Shown: piece after piece, positions 47,570 through 56,979 of the stretch | Layout of the letters: every line of letters starts with the position of its first letter | How positions within the stretch are numbered: the first letter of the stretch is position 1 | Source: Pseudoalteromonas luteoviolacea | GTDB taxonomy: Bacteria; Pseudomonadota; Gammaproteobacteria; Enterobacterales; Alteromonadaceae | Reading direction: 5' to 3' | DNA: 64,000 nucleotides | Assembly (NCBI RefSeq): GCF_021654285.1 | Contig: NZ_JAKFZS010000008.1 | Span: 62,001 to 126,000, forward strand | Program-made: the position numbers and the translations under genes | The notes under the pieces: model-generated | Told to the model about the DNA's origin: nothing | The model's database searches: none | The model's input: the letters and a program-made list of their open reading frames with translations, nothing else

Positions 47570-48394
47570 TTATAGGCTACGCAGCTTGTTTATAACCGCT
47601 TGAATACCATCAAACTTAGTTTTTCTATACTGAGCCTCTTTGACTCTTTTTAGGTTTTCCCAATAGGCTTCATCGCCTGGATACTGAGGCTCAATAACAT
47701 ATGAAGTGATTGTATTACCATGAGGGTCTCTTAGTGAGCATTTGTACTCTACGACTTGATCGTGGGGATCTGGCTCTTCACAGCGTTCACGCAAAGGCAA
47801 ATCGACACTTTTTTTCTTTCGCAGCATCGTATCTAATATATTCGCTAGGTTTTGTGCTTTGGTAGAGACGACACTTTTAGAAACATAGCCCTGCAAATAG
47901 CGCTCAGTATAAATTGCAACTACCACTGATGCTGCAAGTGCATAGGTATCTGCCATATAGTAGAAGTCGTTGTTGTAACGAACATTTAGCGCTCTATGAT
48001 TAATAACGTCTTCTGACTTAACCAGTAAGCTACTTAGCAAAGCTAGATCTGGTGCACCATATCTAGCAGTGTCAGAATAATGTTCCATTGATGACTCTAA
48101 AGACCTAAATTCTGAGATGAATTCAAACTCAGCATCTTTGATTATCTCAGCTCTAACGCGCTCTTGAATTGCTTGTAAACTAGCTTCACTGAGCATGACA
48201 TAATTAGGCCCACTTGAGCCAAAAAAGCGGTTGAAAAGTAAAGAACCGACGCCTGATAGCAATTGATCTTTGGCTAGGTCTAAAATTTGTTCGCCTGCGC
48301 TGGCTGCGTCAGCTTCTTGCTGAGTCGCATAGGTTGGTGTGGCAGCGATACTGCCAAATATGGTTACACTTAGTAGTAATGTTTTTAATTTCAT
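47570..48394 (-). CDS. Exported protein of unknown function
   Basis: A 274-residue protein with a signal peptide (MKLKTLLLSVTIFGSIAATPTYA). The mature part is mostly helical, with charged stretches and two Cys in RERCEEPDPH and YKCSLRDPHG that could form a disulfide. No family is recognised. It lies after the terminator of the large TonB receptor and has a separate upstream region, so it is probably transcribed alone. Confidence 0.72.
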   Translation of the reverse strand: MKLKTLLLSVTIFGSIAATPTYATQQEADAASAGEQILDLAKDQLLSGVGSLLFNRFFGSSGPNYVMLSEASLQAIQERVRAEIIKDAEFEFISEFRSLESSMEHYSDTARYGAPDLALLSSLLVKSEDVINHRALNVRYNNDFYYMADTYALAASVVVAIYTERYLQGYVSKSVVSTKAQNLANILDTMLRKKKSVDLPLRERCEEPDPHDQVVEYKCSLRDPHGNTITSYVIEPQYPGDEAYWENLKRVKEAQYRKTKFDGIQAVINKLRSL

Positions 48395-48552
48395 TTGAAT
48401 TTATCCTTTTCAAAATATGTCGCTGTTTTCCAATTATGCAATTTTCATTGCTCGAATATTATATTCAGTCGAGTGTTTCTATCTTATGAATTGAGTTAAA
48501 AATTAGATGGCTTTGAAAGGGATGTAATTACGTCATAAATGGAAGTAAATAA

Positions 48553-48577
48553 AAAGGCCAGAATAATTCTGGCCTTT
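48553..48577 (-). terminator. Intrinsic terminator of the large TonB receptor
   Basis: A near-perfect palindrome AAAGGCCAGAAT-A-ATTCTGGCCTTT, with a T-rich tail on the minus strand. Confidence 0.9.
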
Positions 48578-48606
48578 GATATCTAATTACTTGTTTAAGT
48601 TAGATA

Positions 48607-51600
48607 TTAGAATGTGTAACGGACACCAAGTTTAGCTCGCCAAGCTGACTTGTTATCGTCTATCTCGTTAAAGTTACGAACGTCTGCACCACCGAATTTG
48701 TTTTCGATAATGATTTTGTCGTCTTCAGTCAGTCCACCAAAGTCATAAATGCTTTGGTTAGGGAATTTCAAGCGCTCTTCTTGGCCCCAGTCACTATTTA
48801 ACATGTTCGCAAAGTTTTCGATCATGACATAAAATTCAGCTTTGTGGTCACTGTAGAAACCTGGTATCTCTTGCTTGAAGCTAACATCCATAGTTGTAAC
48901 CCACGGCTGTCTGTATGTGTTGCGATCAAGGATTTGACCTCGCTCGCTGATACCCGCTCGATTTAATAGTTGCTCTAATTGTGCCCAGCCAAAGTTCTCA
49001 GGATCTTTATAAGAAACATTCTGATCATCAGCACCTGATGGGATGTATGCTAGGTATGCACTATTAGAGTAGAAATCACGAGTATCGCCGTAGGCACCAT
49101 CTCTATAGAAGCCCATAACATAACTATATGGACGTCCTGAGCGTCGCTCGAAGAATAGGTTAAACTTAGAGTCGTATCCATCAACAAATTGAGTTGTGTA
49201 ACTAACATTTAGTTTTAAGCTGTGTTCAATCTCATAGTAACCAGCAGCGACGTGGTCGACGTTACGGCTCTGTGTAACAGCGTGCTTATAGTTACTTTGC
49301 GCACGAGATGAAGAACCTGGAGCTACATCTTCAATGTCTTGATGTGTATAACTAGCAGACACATATAAACCGTTATCAAATTCTTTGGCTAGTGATGTCG
49401 TGAAAATGATAGAGCGTACATCTTCAGATGCGTTTGTCATCTTAATATCAAAGTTTTCAGCCGCTGCGTCATTGTAGATTGATTCGTACTTAACGCGCCC
49501 ATCTTTAGAAGTACCAACAGCCTCTAGCGCAGTATTTTTCCAAACGGCTTCGTTCTCTTTTATGTGATAAGATAATTCTGCTGACCACTTAAATCCATCG
49601 CCAAGAAGCTCTGAATCAAATTCATAATCAAAACCAACTTGAGCTCTGATACTTGAAGGTAATTCAAAATCAGGGTCCGTGTAGTTTGTGCTACCAGCGC
49701 CCGGTGCCAATGAGCCTTTTACAACTCCAGGTACAGATGCGAAACCTGCATTGTTAACTTTTAGCGGGTCAGTTTGAGCACGGTTATTGTTATCTTCAAC
49801 ATACTGATCAACAACAGCGTTACTTGCTGTGACATAGGTTAGGCCATCATTTTGGTATGGGTTGTTATACCAAACATTTGGAATACCGCCTTGGAAGCGA
49901 CCTACACCACCATTTATTGTTAGTGCATCTGTCGCATAGTACTTGAAGCCAATGCGTGGCAGGATGATATCGACACCATCTAGGTTCTCTTGGTTTGAGA
50001 AGCCATAAGTTTTTGCAAACGCTGCGTTAAGAGTTGGTTTGTCGCTTGAAGATAAACGCTCATAACGTAGGCCAACATTTAGCTCTAAATCATCAGTAGG
50101 ATAGAATTTGTCCTCGATGTATACAGCTAATTGCGTACGTGTTGCATCATATGCTAGGTCGTTCGCTTCATTTGTATATGCATTACGATAAGAGAACTCA
50201 TCTAAGTTACCAGCAGCAAAGTCATCCAAAGAGTCAAATGTCCATGAGCCTTTTGTGTTTGCAGCAAATAAATTATAAAGGCGGATGCTTTCTACATGTG
50301 TACCGAAGTTGATTTCGTGGTCACCGTAGAAGTATGTACCGTCAAACGTGAATGTTGATGTTTCTGTTTCAGAGATATTGGTGTGACGGAATTCATCGCG
50401 ACCAAAGTTAAAGCTTGGAGTACGGCTACCATCAACATGAACTTCAACAGTTCCTAAATCTGAGTTGTTGATACTTTCACTTGCAACATCTTTGTAAGCA
50501 AAACCAATCTCAGTTGAGAAACTATCAGTCCAATCTGAATAAATCTTCGTTGAGAAGTTATTGAATGATTTTTCTTCTGTGAAGCGACGCGATGCTAATA
50601 AAACCTCATCTCCGCCTTCAGAGTATTCACGGTCCTGATTGTCATCTTGCCACTGGTAAGTGAAATCAGCACGGTGAGCATCATTGATGTTCCAGCTCAA
50701 CTTTACCAATAATGTGTCATTAGTGCTTTCCGGATCTCCACCAAGCTCATCTGTTAAGCCATAAGTGTTTTGCAAGATGTTGTTAAAACGGTCGAAATCT
50801 GCTTGCGCAATGTCGTGTTCGTGAGTGGTGCCAGCACCTTCCCAGCCATAAGAAAGCTCTTTAGTTTGAGTCCACGAGTTATAGTTTACAAAGTAGAAAA
50901 GCTCATCTTTTAAAATTGCACCACCAGTACTAAATCCATAACGGTTTTCGTTTAGGATAGAGTCATCAGATACCGTTTCATATGTGCGATGACCGTCTTT
51001 GTCTTGTTCACCAGAGATTTCATTTATTGAGTCTAACTTGCCTGCAAGACTTGGGTTAGAAAACTCGTAGAAACCGGTAAATGTATATTCGTTTGATCCT
51101 GACTTAGTAACAGCATTAATTTGGCCACCACCGAAGTTACCTTTTTTAGCAGAAAATGGTGCTGCATCTACAGACACCTGCTCAATGGCATCTAGTGCTA
51201 CAGGCGGCTGTTGAGTTGGGTAACCACCAGAGCTCAGGCCGAAGTCGTCATTTTGACCAATACCATCAACAGTAAAGCTGTTTGTTTTTGGGTTGTTACC
51301 AGCAATTGTCAATTCACCTGCGCCATTTACTGAAGCAAGTGGGTTTAAACGGGCTACGTCTTTAAGGTCGTTGTTAAAGCTAGGCATATTCTTAAGTGTT
51401 TCTTCACCAAATACGCTTGATGAACCACCTGCTTGTTGAACGATTTTGTAACCTGAAACTGAAATTGTCTCAATTTTCTTTGGTTCTAACTGAGAAGTAA
51501 CACGACGTGTTTGACCTAAGTCTAAGTAAATATTATTTAGCTCAGAATCACTGTATGTGTCAGAATCAAGGATAACCTTGTATGGACCGCCTACACGAAG

Positions 51601-51822
51601 ACCCTTGGCGATGAACGCACCAGAATCGTTTGTCACAAACTGGCTTACGGTACCAGTTGGTTCGTGAATGACTGTTACTTTAACGTTTGTGGCAGCACTG
51701 CCTTCAGGAGTAGTGATTTTACCTCGCATCGATGAAGATGTTTCAGAAGCAAAAGCTGAAGCAGACACGCCTAGGGCTAAGACTAAAGCACCAGCTACTT
51801 TAGTTAAGCGAACGTTTTTCAT
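48607..51822 (-). CDS. Oar-type TonB-dependent receptor with N-terminal carboxypeptidase-regulatory-like domain
   Basis: A 1071-residue outer-membrane receptor. The start at 51822 gives the signal peptide MKNVRLTKVAGALVLALGVS; an ATG at 51870 overlaps the nuclease stop as ATGA and would add 16 residues, so coupling is also possible. Residues about 30-110 form a CarboxypepD_reg-like beta-sandwich (RGKITTPEGSAATNVKVTV). A plug domain follows (SGYKIVQQAGGSSSVFGEET, DGIGQNDDF). The barrel ends WRAKLGVRYTF. Such receptors import large or polymeric substrates. It lies directly downstream of an S1/P1 nuclease gene, hinting at uptake of nuclease products. Confidence 0.92.
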   Translation of the reverse strand: MKNVRLTKVAGALVLALGVSASAFASETSSSMRGKITTPEGSAATNVKVTVIHEPTGTVSQFVTNDSGAFIAKGLRVGGPYKVILDSDTYSDSELNNIYLDLGQTRRVTSQLEPKKIETISVSGYKIVQQAGGSSSVFGEETLKNMPSFNNDLKDVARLNPLASVNGAGELTIAGNNPKTNSFTVDGIGQNDDFGLSSGGYPTQQPPVALDAIEQVSVDAAPFSAKKGNFGGGQINAVTKSGSNEYTFTGFYEFSNPSLAGKLDSINEISGEQDKDGHRTYETVSDDSILNENRYGFSTGGAILKDELFYFVNYNSWTQTKELSYGWEGAGTTHEHDIAQADFDRFNNILQNTYGLTDELGGDPESTNDTLLVKLSWNINDAHRADFTYQWQDDNQDREYSEGGDEVLLASRRFTEEKSFNNFSTKIYSDWTDSFSTEIGFAYKDVASESINNSDLGTVEVHVDGSRTPSFNFGRDEFRHTNISETETSTFTFDGTYFYGDHEINFGTHVESIRLYNLFAANTKGSWTFDSLDDFAAGNLDEFSYRNAYTNEANDLAYDATRTQLAVYIEDKFYPTDDLELNVGLRYERLSSSDKPTLNAAFAKTYGFSNQENLDGVDIILPRIGFKYYATDALTINGGVGRFQGGIPNVWYNNPYQNDGLTYVTASNAVVDQYVEDNNNRAQTDPLKVNNAGFASVPGVVKGSLAPGAGSTNYTDPDFELPSSIRAQVGFDYEFDSELLGDGFKWSAELSYHIKENEAVWKNTALEAVGTSKDGRVKYESIYNDAAAENFDIKMTNASEDVRSIIFTTSLAKEFDNGLYVSASYTHQDIEDVAPGSSSRAQSNYKHAVTQSRNVDHVAAGYYEIEHSLKLNVSYTTQFVDGYDSKFNLFFERRSGRPYSYVMGFYRDGAYGDTRDFYSNSAYLAYIPSGADDQNVSYKDPENFGWAQLEQLLNRAGISERGQILDRNTYRQPWVTTMDVSFKQEIPGFYSDHKAEFYVMIENFANMLNSDWGQEERLKFPNQSIYDFGGLTEDDKIIIENKFGGADVRNFNEIDDNKSAWRAKLGVRYTF

Positions 51823-51866
51823 TATGTTGTTTCCCGTGTTATTAGGTTTATCAGTTAGTTTAAATA

Positions 51867-52721
51867 TCATTTTTCAAAACTTTTATTTATAGCAAGCGCA
51901 TTAATTAAAGGCTTTGAGTTAGTGTCAAAAATTTGGTTTAGTATTCCTGCCAATCTATAACCACCTTGTTGTAGGCGCAGTTTAATAGTAGGCGTATGCT
52001 TATATATATAACCCCAACTTATTTCAGTTTCATTGCTTTTATATATTTTCTCTGCAATTTCGTTTGATTCTAATAACCAATCAGAAGGGGCGCTGTTTAG
52101 ATAATCAGCAATAAGTTGTTTATTCGAGGTTGTTACTGAGCGAGTAAATTCTGTGTATGATAACTTTTGGTGCTCCACTAACTCCGTGTCGAAAACTTTA
52201 TGAAGGTTAGTAGACTTTCCAAAAAATTCTACTTCGATTTTATTGCCACCAAGATCAGCAGCTCTACCGGCATGAAATGGCTGATGTGCATCCCCAACTA
52301 AGTGGACAAGGAACTTTAAAGCAAATTGCTTGTCTTCTGTATTAGAAGAGGCGTTTTTGAGTACATTAATTGAGTAGTTGATACCATCAAGTATGTGCTT
52401 TACTTCGTGTTTATGTTCAATAGATGGATTGTTGTGACGGTGCATTTTCGAAGCATCATCAATGTTTATGTAATGCCACTTCCCAGACTGTTTACGCCAA
52501 AAAGCGTCAGGGCTTGAACGCATTTCGTCTGGCCATGTTGATACTTCTGCTAGTGAATCATCACCTAGTAGCATTTGCACATGAGAGTTTGCAGTCGGAG
52601 TGAGGTTAATTTGAGCGAGCTCACCTATTACCCTGTGCCCGTTTTGGCCCCAAGCAATGGCAGAGCTGCTTACTAGGCATGTTCCCAGTACTAAAACTTG
52701 AATTGAACTTCTAAACATCAC
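51867..52721 (-). CDS. Secreted S1/P1-type nuclease
   Basis: A 284-residue exported zinc nuclease. After the signal peptide the mature protein would begin with W24, the N-terminal Trp whose amine binds zinc in this family. Further ligands are in QNGHRVIGELA, STWPDEM, HYINID, HLVGDAHQPFH and DLGGN. Family members degrade single-stranded DNA and RNA and can remove 3'-phosphates. Its stop overlaps or abuts the reading frame of the TonB receptor, so they are an operon. The divergent binding-protein pair and nearby 5'-nucleotidase suggest nucleic acid use. Confidence 0.92.
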   Translation of the reverse strand: MMFRSSIQVLVLGTCLVSSSAIAWGQNGHRVIGELAQINLTPTANSHVQMLLGDDSLAEVSTWPDEMRSSPDAFWRKQSGKWHYINIDDASKMHRHNNPSIEHKHEVKHILDGINYSINVLKNASSNTEDKQFALKFLVHLVGDAHQPFHAGRAADLGGNKIEVEFFGKSTNLHKVFDTELVEHQKLSYTEFTRSVTTSNKQLIADYLNSAPSDWLLESNEIAEKIYKSNETEISWGYIYKHTPTIKLRLQQGGYRLAGILNQIFDTNSKPLINALAINKSFEK

Positions 52722-52939
52722 TCACTCGACTAAATGTAAATCAAAAAATTACTGTGAATTCCAATGCGGTCAATTGTCCGGTTTTTTTAGGAAAAAAAAA
52801 GGAGTCAAGAGAATTCATAATTTCTTATTAATAAAGTATATAAATCAGAGGCTTACTTTTCATTGGTAAATTTACCTGTTGCAATAAGTAATTAAAGTTG
52901 ATCTAATAAGCATGTAGGAAATAAAAGAATCTAATTGAT
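52722..52939. promoter_or_regulatory. Divergent promoter region of the nuclease operon and the binding-protein pair
   Basis: A 218-bp AT-rich region. It contains the perfect palindrome GGTAAATTTACC at 52865-52876, a possible operator shared by both directions. Confidence 0.45.
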
Positions 52940-53830
52940 GTGAATTACAATTTCAAATTAAGCAATAATACAACCATTGTTACAGTTTTGTTTCTATCCG
53001 TTTTGGCCTGCTTTTTTCTTGCAAAGCAGTTAAATAGTGCGAGTTCAGTCGTATTACCTAACCTGTTAGAGAAGCACGTGCAATGTAAAACACGCTCAGT
53101 ATCGAACACTCAATCGTTTAATGTGCATGTACCAGTTAAAAAGTTAGCTGATGAACTTGCTCTAAAACTGTGTGCTGATCCTGTCCTTGCTAAACAGTAT
53201 GGGTTAGTCAATGTATATTGGAGTGGTAATTTAGCTGAGCAAATTGACTTTATTGCCAAAGGGCTTGCTGATTTGACTCTGTCAAAAGATAACGTGATGA
53301 AGGCACTGATGGCTGAATCAACATACAGTTACCGTGCCGTGATTGGCTACCCTGAATATACCGCGTTTTTTATTTCGAATAGGGAAAAACCAAAACTTGA
53401 AAAAGCTTATTTCTTAGACAAAAAAATTGGTTTACTCGATTACCCCACAAGTAGATCAGGTCATATTTTGCCTAAACAAACCTTTAAGCTGCTCGACATA
53501 GATATTGATGCACTCGATATTCAATATGTGACTTCCCATAAAACGCTAAGAGAAAAGCTTTCCTCTGGAGAGCTGGATATCATAGCAACTTATTGGAATG
53601 AAGATGATGAAGCATATTTTTCTAAGAATTATATTACTCCAACGGGCAGCAATATTAGTGGCAGTAAATGGTATTTAAAAATGCTGAATGACAACACAGA
53701 GCTTGCGTGTTCATTGCAGCGCCTGTTGAATCAAATCGTTCAAGATTCGGGTTCAAGCTATTTTGATAGTGTCAAACAGTATTGGCAATGTCGCGTTTTT
53801 CCTTATGAGTTTTTAGGAGAACGACCATGA
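52940..53830 (+). CDS. Membrane-anchored periplasmic binding protein
   Basis: A 296-residue protein with a GTG start and one N-terminal hydrophobic helix (about 12-29), probably uncleaved; VLAC at residues 21-24 could be a lipobox but is poorly matched. The rest resembles phosphate/phosphonate-type binding proteins: LAEQIDFIAKGLADLTLSKD, TAFFISNREKP, KKIGLLDYPTSRSGH and KLSSGELDIIATYWNEDDEA. It contains no transport partner. Its stop overlaps the next gene by 4 nt (ATGA), implying that the two products are made together and interact. A sensory rather than transport role is inferred. Confidence 0.8.
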   Translation: MNYNFKLSNNTTIVTVLFLSVLACFFLAKQLNSASSVVLPNLLEKHVQCKTRSVSNTQSFNVHVPVKKLADELALKLCADPVLAKQYGLVNVYWSGNLAEQIDFIAKGLADLTLSKDNVMKALMAESTYSYRAVIGYPEYTAFFISNREKPKLEKAYFLDKKIGLLDYPTSRSGHILPKQTFKLLDIDIDALDIQYVTSHKTLREKLSSGELDIIATYWNEDDEAYFSKNYITPTGSNISGSKWYLKMLNDNTELACSLQRLLNQIVQDSGSSYFDSVKQYWQCRVFPYEFLGERP

Positions 53831-54750
53831 AAAAGCTAAAGAAGTTGGCCACGTTTACGTCATATTTAATATTCTTTTCAGCTATTTTTGTTTTGATGTC
53901 AAAATCGACGATTGAAGATGTGATTTATCATGAACAGCAAGAAGTAAAATTGAGGGTCTCACTAGATAAATACAGATTGCCACTAGCAGATCCAATGCTG
54001 AATTATTCTGGCGATCCTGATGCGCTTAAAAGCTACATTGAAGGTATAAACGTCAGCTTGCAGGAACAAAATAGCCGAATTAAATTATTGGCGATTTCAA
54101 ATTCGCCTATTTTACCTTCTGAAGGGGAGAGTGTTGAGCAATTGAACTCTCCTGGAAATCGAACATACATATTATTAAAAATCAATGAAGAGCATAATAG
54201 CTTCTTACTTATTTTTCCTTTGGTATTTGCAATCTTAAATTTTGCATTGCTAAAGAATATAACGAGAACAAAGTACAAAGCACAGGCGCGCCCAGAGAAA
54301 AAGGTTACACCACCAAAGAAAACCGCATTGCAAATTGATTTATACTCTAAAACTTTGCAATTAAGCTCTGACAAGGAAGCAAAAGTACAGTTAGCAAATA
54401 AACCATTATGCTTTTATTTAGCCTTGCTTGAATACTGCAAATTGTATCCAGATGCTTCATTAAATCAAAATAAAGAATTGCCTGATGAGTTACTCGACAT
54501 GGCTGATAAATATTTTCATCGTTTAGTTGCATTGGGACACACAATTAGAAAACGCCCTAACTTTTCAAACAGCTTAGAAAAAACATTAAGTGAAATTCGT
54601 GCTGCTTTAGACGAGTTATTACTAAGCACACCAGACTTAAAATTAAAGTACTATCCACCAAAAGCACATGGTGAGGGATCGCGTTCGAAGCTGCACAGCT
54701 ACGCTTTGACGCAGATACAAGAGGGCGATATTGAAATTATTGGTAAGTAA
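53827..54750 (+). CDS. Two-TM membrane protein with a cytoplasmic domain, possible transmembrane regulator
   Basis: A 307-residue protein translationally coupled to the binding protein. TM1 is about residues 7-25 and TM2 about 125-143, leaving a periplasmic domain of about 100 residues and a cytoplasmic part of 164 residues. The cytoplasmic segment starts with basic residues, then LQIDLYSKTLQLSSDKEAKV followed by helices (KPLCFYLALLEYC, KTLSEIRAALDELLL), a layout like the strands and helices of ToxR/OmpR-type winged helices. That similarity is weak and by eye. It would be a one-component signal transducer taking input from the binding protein. No named family is recognised. Confidence 0.8.
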   Translation: MKKLKKLATFTSYLIFFSAIFVLMSKSTIEDVIYHEQQEVKLRVSLDKYRLPLADPMLNYSGDPDALKSYIEGINVSLQEQNSRIKLLAISNSPILPSEGESVEQLNSPGNRTYILLKINEEHNSFLLIFPLVFAILNFALLKNITRTKYKAQARPEKKVTPPKKTALQIDLYSKTLQLSSDKEAKVQLANKPLCFYLALLEYCKLYPDASLNQNKELPDELLDMADKYFHRLVALGHTIRKRPNFSNSLEKTLSEIRAALDELLLSTPDLKLKYYPPKAHGEGSRSKLHSYALTQIQEGDIEIIGK

Positions 54751-54755
54751 CAAAG

Positions 54756-54788
54756 TTTAAGCATGTAGCTTTGTGCTACATGCTTAAA
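54756..54788. terminator. Bidirectional terminator between the membrane-protein gene and the 5'-nucleotidase
   Basis: A perfect 13-bp stem TTTAAGCATGTAG/CTACATGCTTAAA with a 7-nt loop, between convergent genes. Confidence 0.85.
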
Positions 54789-54804
54789 TTATTTTGATAT
54801 AGCT

Positions 54805-56388
54805 TTAAAGGCTTTCGACTTTTATTGGTGAGTGTTTTTCAATATATGCACGTAGTACTTGTGCATCTGTACTGTCAGTAATTTGAAAGTTTTTCTTTTC
54901 CGTTAAAATAGGGTACCCGTCGCCACCGGCTGCATTATAGGTATTGATACTCATTCTATATGTTGCATTAATATCAAACTTTTTACCATTGATTGAGCGT
55001 ATTACAGCTTTAGCATTATTAATTTCAAAGTCAATTTTGTGGTATTGCAGATATGCACCTGCATCAGGAGGGAAGCTACCCACTGTGGTTAGGTATTCTA
55101 CTAACTCAGGGCCTTGCCAATCTATGTAGGCGACACGGTTTTTAAATGGGTGAACCTTTAAAATATCTTTATAATTGATGTCACCTGCTTTAATACTTGC
55201 GCGAATTCCGCCGCCACTGATAATGCCGAAATCGGCGCCAACCGCTTCTGCTTGAGCGTTGATTATCAAATCAGCAAGTTTACTTTGTTCAAATCTTACA
55301 ATGTCTCTGCGACCATCTAAGAAAGCATCGATGTTGCCTACTGCGCCAGAGAGCTTTTCAGCCCCTTTTTGCTGATATGGTAGCAGGAATTCGTAGAGCG
55401 CTTGATCTTTTGCTATTTCAGTCGTGATGAAGTTGCCTTTAGCGTCTTTTAAATTTACAGGAACAAGCTCGTAGCTTACTAGTTCTTTGTTACCTTTTTC
55501 TATCTTGAAAACGGCTTTACCAACGTATTTTCCCCACTCATGTGCCTGCATGATCCAAGTACCATTTTGTTGATCTGGCCAGCAAGCCTTACCTGGGTAA
55601 AAAGTAGCATCTGGGTTACCATCTTTATCAACACATATAGGCTCTTGAGAGTGTCCGCCAATGATCATGTCGAGCGTATTCGGTTTAAGGTTTCTGGCAA
55701 GTGTGACATCTCCTGGGGCATTGATGCCATGTTTTGCGTCATGATAGTGGCCCATATGAGTAACAGCAACGACGACATCTGGCTTATATTTATCTTTAAT
55801 TTTATATGCTAAAGGCTGTGTTGCAGCTGCAGGAGTAATAAAGTTTAGGTGACCAATGTATTCTGGGTTTGCAATTTTTGCTGTGTCTACAGTTGTTAAC
55901 CCGATAACAGCTATTTTTAGCCCATCCTTCTCGATGATGGCGTAGCTTTGATAAGCGGGTTGATTGGTGTTTTTATCGATAATATTTGCTGACAATATTG
56001 GAAAATTAGACCAAGCAATTTGCTTATCTAGAACGCTTAATGGATTATCAAATTCGTGGTTACCGATCGCCATGGCATCGTAACCAATCTTGCTCATGCC
56101 TTTAAAATCAGGCTCTGCAATTTGAAGGTCCGACTCTGGTACACCAGTGTTAATGTCACCACCTGACAAAAGTATCACACTATGGCCTTTTGATTCTGCA
56201 TCATTACGAAGCTTATCAATAAGTGTTTTACGTGCTGCCATGCCATATTCACCATTTTCATTGTGCCAAAAGCGTCCATGATTATCGTTGGTGTGTAAAA
56301 CGGTGAGGTACTGAGTATTTGTTTTGGTTGTAATTAACTGACAAGCAGTCAAAAAAGAGAGTAAAAACAAAGAAATAATTATGCGCAT
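54805..56388 (-). CDS. 5'-nucleotidase/UDP-sugar hydrolase lipoprotein, UshA/NutA-like
   Basis: A 527-residue metallophosphoesterase exported as a lipoprotein (lipobox LTAC, Cys16). The N-terminal catalytic domain shows HTNDNHGRF, GGDINTG, GNHEFDNP, THMGHYHD and GGHSQEP. The C-terminal 5'-nucleotidase domain has GGGIRASI and TYNAAGGDGYP, the adenine-binding region. It hydrolyses extracellular nucleotides to nucleosides and phosphate. It resembles E. coli UshA and Vibrio NutA; which role dominates is unknown. Its location beyond the nuclease and sensor genes supports a nucleotide-scavenging context. Confidence 0.93.
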   Translation of the reverse strand: MRIIISLFLLSFLTACQLITTKTNTQYLTVLHTNDNHGRFWHNENGEYGMAARKTLIDKLRNDAESKGHSVILLSGGDINTGVPESDLQIAEPDFKGMSKIGYDAMAIGNHEFDNPLSVLDKQIAWSNFPILSANIIDKNTNQPAYQSYAIIEKDGLKIAVIGLTTVDTAKIANPEYIGHLNFITPAAATQPLAYKIKDKYKPDVVVAVTHMGHYHDAKHGINAPGDVTLARNLKPNTLDMIIGGHSQEPICVDKDGNPDATFYPGKACWPDQQNGTWIMQAHEWGKYVGKAVFKIEKGNKELVSYELVPVNLKDAKGNFITTEIAKDQALYEFLLPYQQKGAEKLSGAVGNIDAFLDGRRDIVRFEQSKLADLIINAQAEAVGADFGIISGGGIRASIKAGDINYKDILKVHPFKNRVAYIDWQGPELVEYLTTVGSFPPDAGAYLQYHKIDFEINNAKAVIRSINGKKFDINATYRMSINTYNAAGGDGYPILTEKKNFQITDSTDAQVLRAYIEKHSPIKVESL

Positions 56389-56451
56389 AAATTATTTTAA
56401 AATCTGAACTTATTTATGCGCGTAGTTTAAAGCAATTACACGAAAATGACA

Positions 56452-56640
56452 TTACAAAGTTGGTGAATTGGAGTGATTACGGGAGCTCATCACAGCCTCT
56501 TCTCGTCTATTCAATTCACACTTGGCGTACTCTTGCTTTTTATGCTTGGTTTCTATCATCCAGTTTAAAAAGCACGCTGGTAATTTACTGTATGGCTCCC
56601 CTGCATGTATACCAAAGTCGCAAATTTGCTCATCAATCAT
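56452..56640 (-). CDS. Small DUF3820-like protein
   Basis: A 62-residue protein. FGIHAGEPYSKLPACFLNWM followed by AKCELNRR resembles the FGKxxGxxYSELPxxYLxWL pattern of DUF3820/quorum-regulated virulence factor-like proteins, also seen in C-terminal parts of some exonucleases. CAGGGGC provides a ribosome site before ATG 56640. An overlapping plus-strand frame lacks any such pattern and is rejected. Confidence 0.68.
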   Translation of the reverse strand: MIDEQICDFGIHAGEPYSKLPACFLNWMIETKHKKQEYAKCELNRREEAVMSSRNHSNSPTL

Positions 56641-56979
56641 AATTTAGCCCCTGTTATTTTTATACTACTTGCCTTGTATCATCAGCTTACTTACTGTGCG
56701 AATCTAGGCAGTTTAGAGCGTTTTTGAATCAAAAAAAACACTTTTCATCATAAAATTTAACCTTTTTGTGTGTTTTTAAAACTAAATGAACGGGATCTAG
56801 GCTTAAATATTTAGCATGTGCGTGTTATTTATTAGACCTTATTTATGTTTAACAAACAGTTACACTTTTTCTGAGCTTGTACTTGTGCGTATGCAACTTT
56901 AATATCAGTATATGAATAATTGTTTAATGCAGTATGCAGTGTCGCTTAGGACTCAATGCATACTTGAAATGGAAAGTAT
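56641..56979 (+). promoter_or_regulatory. Upstream region of the pitrilysin-like gene
   Basis: A 339-bp AT-rich region with no plausible gene. Near its end AGTATGCA (56931-56938) and TGCATACT (56957-56964) form an 8-bp inverted repeat with an 18-nt loop, ending 15 bp before the start codon. In RNA this would be a hairpin close to the ribosome site. Confidence 0.45.

Noticed and set aside
54033..54374. 113-codon minus-strand frame opposite the two-TM protein gene
   Set aside because: The plus-strand gene is coupled to its neighbour and has clear membrane topology; the antisense frame has neither ribosome site nor pattern.
56460..56642. Plus-strand frame overlapping the small DUF3820-like gene
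   Set aside because: The minus-strand frame has a ribosome site and a recognisable motif; the plus-strand translation does not.
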